Origin: Sulfurovum sp.
Lineage (GTDB): Bacteria; Campylobacterota; Campylobacteria; Campylobacterales; Sulfurovaceae
Assembly: GCA_027066595.1 (NCBI GenBank)
Contig: JAMONG010000145.1
Span: forward strand, 1 to 10,655
Direction of reading: 5' to 3'
DNA: 10,655 bases
Shown: positions 5,744-10,655 of the stretch, one piece after another
Position numbering within the stretch: the stretch's first letter is position 1
Layout: each line of letters begins with the position of its first letter
The notes under the pieces: model-generated
Seen by the model: only the letters and a program-made list of their open reading frames with translations
Databases searched by the model: none
What the model was told of the DNA's origin: nothing
Program-made: the position numbers and the translations under genes

Positions 5744-5763
5744 CTAATCACAACTAATCACAA
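5744..5763. repeat. Perfect tandem duplication of a 10-mer
   Basis: CTAATCACAA occurs twice head to tail (5744-5753, 5754-5763) in the gap between the convergent FccB-like and holA genes. It could be a simple slippage product or a small binding site. No function can be assigned. Confidence 0.6.
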
Positions 5764-5807
5764 ACCTTTATCTATTTATAAAATAACTATATCAAAATTT
5801 CTAATTT

Positions 5808-6785
5808 CTACAGATATCCCTGTAACTTTATCAACATACTATAGAGTAATACTTCTTTTTGTGTATTGGGTGCTTTTTTGATAGTCAATTCACTTTCCAG
5901 TAAATGTTCAAATATCTTTAATAGTGATGCAGACTTAACTTTGAGGGCTAGTTGTGCTTTTTGTTCTTCTATTTGTTTGGGGAGTTTATAGCCAAGTATG
6001 GCTGCAGAGTCTACATGACCGTTTAGCTTGATGTAAGCATGGAATAGGAATATTTGGTTGACGAAGTACTGAGTAGCTCTTAGTATAGCTGCTTCATCTT
6101 CTCCGATATCTAGTAGTTTAGTGATGGTATCGGTGATAGGCTTTTTATTAAATAGGTCTATGAGTAACTGTTCTGTAGCCAGAGGGGCAGTAGAGTAGAC
6201 AAGTCTGTCTATGTCTTTACCTGTTATTTTAGTGCCTAAGATAGCTAGTTTGTCTAACTCGTTAGCACAGAGGGCTAGGTTATTGTTGAGTACTAACATA
6301 AGGTGCTGTAAGGCATAGTGGTCTATGTCTAGCCCTATTTTTTGTGATTTTTGTTGTAGAACGGCTATACCATCTCGAATGTTAGGTTCAAAAAAACGTA
6401 CCCATGCACCACCTTTTTTGTCTGTAAATGCTGCTTGCATTGACTTGGCATCTTTGCCTGCTCCAGCATAGGCATAGAGAAAGTAATTATCGGTGTTTTT
6501 ATTGGCAAGTGCTACTAAGACATCTAGTTCTTTTTTAGGTATTTTCTTTTCATGTTTTACTACTACGAGGTTAGTCCCACCAAAAAGGGATGTTTGAGAC
6601 AAAAAGTTTTTTGCCTGTTCAAAGTTCCACTCATCATGGTACAGACTAAGCATAGAGTCTTTCGCATCTGTCTGTTTCACGTACATTTCTATGTAATGGT
6701 CTACCATATAGTCATTCTCACCATAGAAAAGTACAGCTTTTGGGAGTGCTTGTCTGAGTTTTTGGTCAAATTCTCTTTGGTACAT
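5808..6785 (-). CDS. holA: DNA polymerase III subunit delta
   Basis: 325 residues, typical length. The N-terminal AAA+-like domain begins MYQREFDQKLRQALPKAVLFYGENDYMVDHYI, where LFYGEN is the characteristic delta N-terminal strand. The central region has LALCANELDKLAILG and the C-terminal collar domain has ILRATQYFVNQIFLFHAYIK and ILGYKLPKQIEEQKAQLALK. Delta opens the beta sliding clamp within the clamp loader. The sequence is divergent, as is normal in Campylobacterota. The ATG overlaps the methyltransferase stop as TAATG, and the nearest Shine-Dalgarno (AAAGG, about 10 nt upstream) lies inside the methyltransferase coding end, so translation is probably coupled to it. In relatives rnr is the direct upstream neighbour. 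No separate promoter is apparent because no gap exists. Confidence 0.92.
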   Translation of the reverse strand: MYQREFDQKLRQALPKAVLFYGENDYMVDHYIEMYVKQTDAKDSMLSLYHDEWNFEQAKNFLSQTSLFGGTNLVVVKHEKKIPKKELDVLVALANKNTDNYFLYAYAGAGKDAKSMQAAFTDKKGGAWVRFFEPNIRDGIAVLQQKSQKIGLDIDHYALQHLMLVLNNNLALCANELDKLAILGTKITGKDIDRLVYSTAPLATEQLLIDLFNKKPITDTITKLLDIGEDEAAILRATQYFVNQIFLFHAYIKLNGHVDSAAILGYKLPKQIEEQKAQLALKVKSASLLKIFEHLLESELTIKKAPNTQKEVLLYSMLIKLQGYL

Positions 6786-7783
6786 TATGAGGCTACCTTT
6801 ATCGTTTGTTTGTCTAAAATATGATTATCTTCGATGTGATTTAAAATAGCGTGTAAGACATTTACCACCACACTATTACCAAATTGTTTATATGATACGG
6901 TTGCTTTAGGATGAAGTTTAAAGTTCTCAGGAAAGCCTGTTATACGTCTACACTCATCAGGAGAGAGCCGTCTAATAACAGCATCTATCTGATAAAGCCC
7001 CGTTTTCGCACCTATACCACCACCATAGGCAGAGAGGGTTATAGCATGACCAAATGGACTATAGATACGTTCACCTTGCCCACCTTTATTGACTGTACCA
7101 ATACGTATAGGTTTTTGTGGGTAGTTTCCAAACATATCTTTTTTAATATCTATATTTTCTTTAAATAGTATATCATCTCTTTGTATGATGAGGTGATTGT
7201 GGTTATTTGTTTTATCTAGGAATGTTTGTAGTGATACATTACTTTTTGTACCTGAAGGAAATGTAAATGAATCTATATTTAAATCTTTTCTAAATGCCAC
7301 CATAAAGATACGTTCTCTTTTTTGAGGTACTCCAAAATGTGAAGCATTAAGTACTTTAGAAAAAAATTTATAACCTATCTCTTCTAGGGTAGCTTTTACT
7401 ATACTTAGAGTATTGCCATTATCATGTTTTTCAAAATTTCGTACATTTTCTAAAAGGAGCATTTTAGGTTGGTGGTATTTGGCTATTCTTGCAATTTCAA
7501 AAAAGAGTGTACCTCTACTGTCTTCAAACCCTTTTTGTTTACCAGATATACTAAAAGCTTGACAAGGAAATCCCGCACAGAGTATATCATGTGCTGGAAT
7601 CTCTTTTTCATCTATTTGAGTAATATCACCATGGGGTTTAATGCCATAGTTTTCTTCATAGGTATATTGGCAATCTTTATCCCACTCAGAAGCAAATACA
7701 CACGAAGCACCAAAACTATCCATAGCTTGGTGAAAGCCACCAATACCAGCAAAGAGGTCAATGTATGTTAGTTTATTAAGCAT
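6785..7783 (-). CDS. C5-cytosine DNA methyltransferase, M.HhaI-like (predicted GCGC)
   Basis: 332 residues from the ATG at 7783, which has GGAG seven nt upstream; a TTG one codon earlier (7786) is less likely. All C5-methyltransferase motifs are present in order: I DLFAGIGGF (9-17, SAM binding), IV GFPCQAFS (71-78, catalytic C74), VI ENV (112-114), VIII QKRERIFMVA (154-163), X YKQFGNSVVV (298-307). The target-recognition region, KGGQGERIYS (233-242) and ITLSAYGGGIGAKTG (248-262), matches what I recall of M.HhaI almost residue for residue, including the Gln that fills the flipped-base hole (Q236 here, Q237 in M.HhaI). Predicted product is GmCGC, protecting the host from the upstream endonuclease. 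The gene overlaps the endonuclease gene by 8 nt (ATGCTTAA) and holA by 1 nt (TAATG). Specificity is inferred, not shown. Confidence 0.95.
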   Translation of the reverse strand: MLNKLTYIDLFAGIGGFHQAMDSFGASCVFASEWDKDCQYTYEENYGIKPHGDITQIDEKEIPAHDILCAGFPCQAFSISGKQKGFEDSRGTLFFEIARIAKYHQPKMLLLENVRNFEKHDNGNTLSIVKATLEEIGYKFFSKVLNASHFGVPQKRERIFMVAFRKDLNIDSFTFPSGTKSNVSLQTFLDKTNNHNHLIIQRDDILFKENIDIKKDMFGNYPQKPIRIGTVNKGGQGERIYSPFGHAITLSAYGGGIGAKTGLYQIDAVIRRLSPDECRRITGFPENFKLHPKATVSYKQFGNSVVVNVLHAILNHIEDNHILDKQTIKVAS

Positions 7784-8615
7784 CAAATAACTCCAAGGGA
7801 TTCATTTTAAATTGTAAGCTTGTTGGGTCTGGAGTGCCACCTTTACGTTGCATGGTAATACGACCTATTTTTAAACTTCCTCTAGGCGAGAGTTTTACTT
7901 CTCCTTGGGCATAAAAATTAATCGTTGTATTAATATCTTTAAGTACCCATGTTATAGTCTCATTATTTTTAGTGTCTTTTTGAGTAACAAGCATCCACTC
8001 TGCAGATAATCCACCTCTTCCTTTTATAATATCAGAGAGTATAAGGTATTTGTTTTCTGTAAAAAAATGGATAATATCCTTTAGCTTTTCTTGGGGTAGT
8101 TCATCTAAAAAGACTCTTTTTTCTTTTATATCTCTAAAAGATAAGTATTCTTTAGTATTTATTTCGGAAGGTAAAATATCACCTGTAAAGCATCGTAACC
8201 AATAAGCTATTGTCTTATCAAACCCCCATATTTTTTGATACGTCGCTACTGGACGTTTGTCTATCTGATTAAACCCAGCAGTTTTATTTGCTTTTTTTAA
8301 CGAGAGATTTTCAATATAAACAATATTATCTATCGTTATCTCTATTTTTATTTGAATATCTGCTTTCTTATATTTGATAGTCTCTTCATATTTGTTTTCT
8401 GTGATACCAAATGACAAAGCTTTTTCTTTATTGATACGTACAGGTATTTGTGTCGCAGTAAGTAAAGTTATTTTTTTAGAGTCATATCCCATAATAGTAA
8501 GCCAAATTTGTGCTTCGTTATCTTGATGGTAATTTAGAAATTTATTACAAATATCAGCTTCATTCAAAAAACCACCTTTTGCAGTCATTGAACCAAGTTG
8601 TTGTGCTTGTGTCAT
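7776..8615 (-). CDS. Type II restriction endonuclease, HinP1I-like (predicted G/CGC)
   Basis: 279 residues. Several blocks match R.HinP1I as I recall it: LGSMTAKGGFLNEADI near the N-terminus, GFNQID, FTGDILP, ILSDIIKGRGGLSAEWMLV, and the C-terminal LSPRGSLKIGRITMQRKGG and LQFKMNPLELFDA. HinP1I cuts GCGC and has a PD-(D/E)XK-type core. The metal-binding Asp appears to be in KKADIQIKI and the catalytic Lys in NLSLKK; the residue two before Lys is Ser here, where HinP1I has Gln and MspI has Asn. AGGA lies about ten nt before the ATG. The gene precedes its methyltransferase with an 8-nt overlap, and there is no controller (C) protein. It looks more AT-rich than rnr, consistent with acquisition by transfer. 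The reading frame appears intact. Confidence 0.9.
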   Translation of the reverse strand: MTQAQQLGSMTAKGGFLNEADICNKFLNYHQDNEAQIWLTIMGYDSKKITLLTATQIPVRINKEKALSFGITENKYEETIKYKKADIQIKIEITIDNIVYIENLSLKKANKTAGFNQIDKRPVATYQKIWGFDKTIAYWLRCFTGDILPSEINTKEYLSFRDIKEKRVFLDELPQEKLKDIIHFFTENKYLILSDIIKGRGGLSAEWMLVTQKDTKNNETITWVLKDINTTINFYAQGEVKLSPRGSLKIGRITMQRKGGTPDPTSLQFKMNPLELFDA

Positions 8616-8646
8616 GATGTATTATCCTAATTTAAATCTTATTACG

Positions 8647-8669
8647 ATTTTATCTAAAAAAATGAAAAG
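8647..8669 (-). promoter_or_regulatory. Candidate promoter of the restriction-modification genes
   Basis: On the - strand TAAAAT (8647-8652) is preceded by a T-rich run with a TTTTTTT stretch (within 8653-8669). This is the form usual for sigma-70 promoters of Campylobacterota, which lack a conserved -35. It lies ~32 nt before the endonuclease ATG. It would transcribe endonuclease, methyltransferase and, with no gap between them, holA. Confidence 0.4.
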
Positions 8670-8676
8670 AAGTAAT

Positions 8677-8697
8677 AATCTGTTAATTTGACAGATT
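8677..8697 (-). terminator. Hairpin immediately after the rnr stop, candidate terminator
   Basis: AATCTGT (8677-8683) and ACAGATT (8691-8697) form a perfect 7-bp stem with a 7-nt loop, one base after the rnr stop codon. In the rnr direction it is followed by ATTACTTCTTTTCATTTTTTT, which is fairly T-rich. The stem is AT-rich and so weak. It would separate rnr from the restriction-modification genes, at least partly. Confidence 0.4.
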
Positions 8698-8698
8698 T

Positions 8699-10655
8699 TT
8701 ACAACTCCATCTCTTCTTTACTCAATTTCTCAACCAACTCAGTCATAATCACCGCTTGGGCGATATTCACTTTCGTTATTTTTACACGTATTTTATCAAA
8801 AAGCATGACATTATCACCATGAAGATTAACGGTGATACCTTTGATATCTCCATGCAGGACAGCTTTAGCTGCTTCGCCAGCTTCTATGACCTCTGCATCG
8901 AAGACTTCGCCTAAATGTTGGTCTGCCCATCGTGCAAACTTACGGTCTCTAAAATCCCATTCACATTTTGTAGCTTCGCGTTCTAGTTCAGATACTCTGG
9001 CACAGAGAGGCTCTATGTTTCGTAGAAGATAACTTGCCTCTTCTTTATCGTCATGCAATTGTGTTTTGATGAGTCTATGTAAGATAAGGTCAGAGTATCT
9101 TCGTATAGGCGAGGTAAAGTGTGAATAGTGGCTAAAGCCTAGTCCAAAGTGTCCTACATTGTGGGCATTGTACTGTGCTTGGCGTAGAGACTTGATGACC
9201 ATGGCATCTACTTCTGAAGCTAAGCCCATTTTGTCTGCTTCTTTTTGTATGGCACGTATAAGTGATGGACTGTCTTCGTACTCTTCTACATAAAGTCCTA
9301 TGGCTGCAAGTTCTGTAAGGAGTTGTTCTATACGTGAAAGCTGTGGTGGTTCATGGATACGGAAAATGCCATCTCCTTCACCTTCAAAACGTTTCGCAGA
9401 GGCTTGATTGGCTAAAAGCATACACTCTTCTATGAGAGAGTGTGATGGTGTACCCGTTTCTATCTCTGTAGATTTTAGTAGATGGTCAGCACCTAAAGCT
9501 ACTTTAGTCTCTTCACTTCTAAAGTCAAATCCATTTTGTAAACGTGCTTTACGTAGACGTTTAGTAACATCATAAAGAGGGAGTAAGTAGGTGAGTATTT
9601 CTTCTACTATACCTGTGGCTTGCTTACCATTGTTGTCAATAATCTTATCTATGTCATCATAGTTAAAACGGTGTTTAGAGTGGATAATGGCTTCAAAAAA
9701 TTCTTCTTTTATGGGTTTGAGTGTCGTACGGTCTAATTCCATTTTGGCTACAAAAGCAAGTCTATCTACTTTTGGTTTAAGTGAACAGATGTTTTCACTC
9801 AGCTCTCGTGGGAGCATAGGGAAAGATTTGTGTGGTAGGTAGGTCGTAAATCCACGTTTCTTTGCTTCTTTGTCTATGGCTGTAAAGTAGGGCACATAAT
9901 GGCTTACATCGGCTATGGCAACGTAAAGCGTATGCGCTTCCATATCAAAGTAAATAGCATCATCGAAGTCTTTTGCGGTTACGGGGTCGATAGTACAAAA
10001 GTTAAGATGGGTAAGGTCTACTCTGTCTGGGTGTTCTTCTTTTGTGATAACATTTTCTACATCAAGTGCTTCTGTGACGCACTCTTGTGGGAAGGCATCT
10101 TCTCTATGGTAAAGTGACAAAGAGATTTTTTCGTCAACTTTAGGGTCTCCTAGATGTCCAAAGACTTTTAGTACTTTGTCATCGTCTATATCTACTTTGA
10201 GTACAGTGCCTAGTTTAAACGCCTTTAAGTCCATACCTTCCATGACAGCATGGGTAGGCTCTCCTGTACGGATGTTGAGTATGCTAAAGTTGCCTTGTTC
10301 GTCACGGTGTGTATAGGCTATGGTAAAGAGGTGTGCTTTGTCTATGACTGTAATCACTTTACCACTAGCTCGTCCACGTCTAGCAATGATACGTTTCACT
10401 ACCACTTCGTCACCATGTTTTGCATCACCTAAGTGGTCAGGTTCTACAAGGAGGTCTTTTTGTTCTTTGAACTCTGCTTCCACATACCCTTTGCCTTGCT
10501 GACCTATGTAAAGTCTGCCTGCACGGTAGAGTGAATGAAGTTTCCATAAACCGTTGACTTCCTCTATGGCATTACAGTTTTGTAAAAATTGAAAGGTATT
10601 TTGGTCTTCAAGTTCGATGTCTGAAGCCAGACATCCATTGGTAAGTTGTATGGCA
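8699..10655 (-). CDS. rnr: Ribonuclease R (RNB/VacB family 3'-5' exoribonuclease), 5' end beyond window
   Basis: About 651 residues are visible. The frame is open to the right edge, so the GTG at 10483 is internal: 57 further in-frame residues precede it, ending GQQGKGY before the VEAEFK segment. Campylobacterota RNase R is ~640-650 residues, so little is missing. In visible numbering, cold-shock/OB domains lie in ~40-180, and the RNB catalytic centre TIDPVTAKDFDDAI has D223, D229, D231 and D232, equivalent to D272/278/280/281 of E. coli. The RNB signature HFGLGF...HYSHFTSPIRRYSDL lies at ~502-527, and a diverged S1 domain occupies ~582-651. The enzyme degrades structured RNA processively and takes part in RNA quality control. 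In relatives it is followed directly by holA; here the R-M genes intervene. Confidence 0.96.
   Translation of the reverse strand, partial: AIQLTNGCLASDIELEDQNTFQFLQNCNAIEEVNGLWKLHSLYRAGRLYIGQQGKGYVEAEFKEQKDLLVEPDHLGDAKHGDEVVVKRIIARRGRASGKVITVIDKAHLFTIAYTHRDEQGNFSILNIRTGEPTHAVMEGMDLKAFKLGTVLKVDIDDDKVLKVFGHLGDPKVDEKISLSLYHREDAFPQECVTEALDVENVITKEEHPDRVDLTHLNFCTIDPVTAKDFDDAIYFDMEAHTLYVAIADVSHYVPYFTAIDKEAKKRGFTTYLPHKSFPMLPRELSENICSLKPKVDRLAFVAKMELDRTTLKPIKEEFFEAIIHSKHRFNYDDIDKIIDNNGKQATGIVEEILTYLLPLYDVTKRLRKARLQNGFDFRSEETKVALGADHLLKSTEIETGTPSHSLIEECMLLANQASAKRFEGEGDGIFRIHEPPQLSRIEQLLTELAAIGLYVEEYEDSPSLIRAIQKEADKMGLASEVDAMVIKSLRQAQYNAHNVGHFGLGFSHYSHFTSPIRRYSDLILHRLIKTQLHDDKEEASYLLRNIEPLCARVSELEREATKCEWDFRDRKFARWADQHLGEVFDAEVIEAGEAAKAVLHGDIKGITVNLHGDNVMLFDKIRVKITKVNIAQAVIMTELVEKLSKEEMEL

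Noticed and set aside
7784..7786. TTG start for the methyltransferase one codon earlier
   Set aside because: The ATG at 7783 is a stronger start and is well placed behind GGAG.
10481..10483. GTG as the start of RNase R
   Set aside because: The frame continues upstream without a stop to the window edge and encodes 57 more plausible residues.
1..10655. tRNA, rRNA, CRISPR array, transposase or integrase genes
   Set aside because: None was found by reading both strands; the R-M and redox insertions carry no mobility gene within the window.

Overview
The window looks like the chromosome of a chemolithotrophic Campylobacterota bacterium, probably Sulfurovum- or Sulfurimonas-like. The evidence is an AT-rich genome, the rnr-holA-rpsF-ssb backbone known from Helicobacter and Campylobacter, [NiFe]-hydrogenase maturation genes, and a Tat-exported sulfide-dehydrogenase-type flavoprotein. 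The genus is an inference from gene content; no rRNA is present.

Layout. Positions 1-1462 (+) are the tail of a hydrogenase maturation cluster: the 3' end of hypX, then hypA, then a DUF695/RraB-like gene. A hydrogenase-specific endopeptidase gene (1459-1992, -) converges on it and shares 4 bp with it. Next come ssb and rpsF (-, 2114-3079). A + strand island (3349-5646) follows, encoding a Tat-exported Rieske protein and a Tat-exported FccB-like FAD protein, with no cytochrome c subunit between or beside them. holA (-, 5808-6785) comes next, then a two-gene type II restriction-modification unit (-, 6785-8615) that strongly resembles HinP1I endonuclease and M.HhaI (GCGC). The window ends in rnr (-), which is open at the right edge.

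How it fits together. On the - strand the order is rnr, [R-M], holA, [Rieske/FccB on the opposite strand], rpsF, ssb, and then hydrogenase genes where rpsR would be expected. From general knowledge, rnr-holA-rpsF-ssb-rpsR is the usual order in related genomes. This window therefore appears to be a conserved housekeeping block opened at three places by accessory functions: DNA defence, periplasmic sulfur or redox metabolism, and hydrogen metabolism. The R-M unit is spliced in tightly: the methyltransferase stop and the holA start overlap as TAATG, so DNA polymerase III delta may now depend on R-M transcription and translation.

The most unusual points are the Rieske plus FccB-like pair without a haem partner, the translational linkage of the R-M genes to holA, a GTAG-type REP-like palindrome that forms part of the hypX 3' coding end beside the hypA ribosome binding site, and a repeat-built acidic tail on ribosomal protein S6. 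No tRNA, rRNA, CRISPR array or transposase gene was seen. No gene-free stretch exceeds 300 bases.
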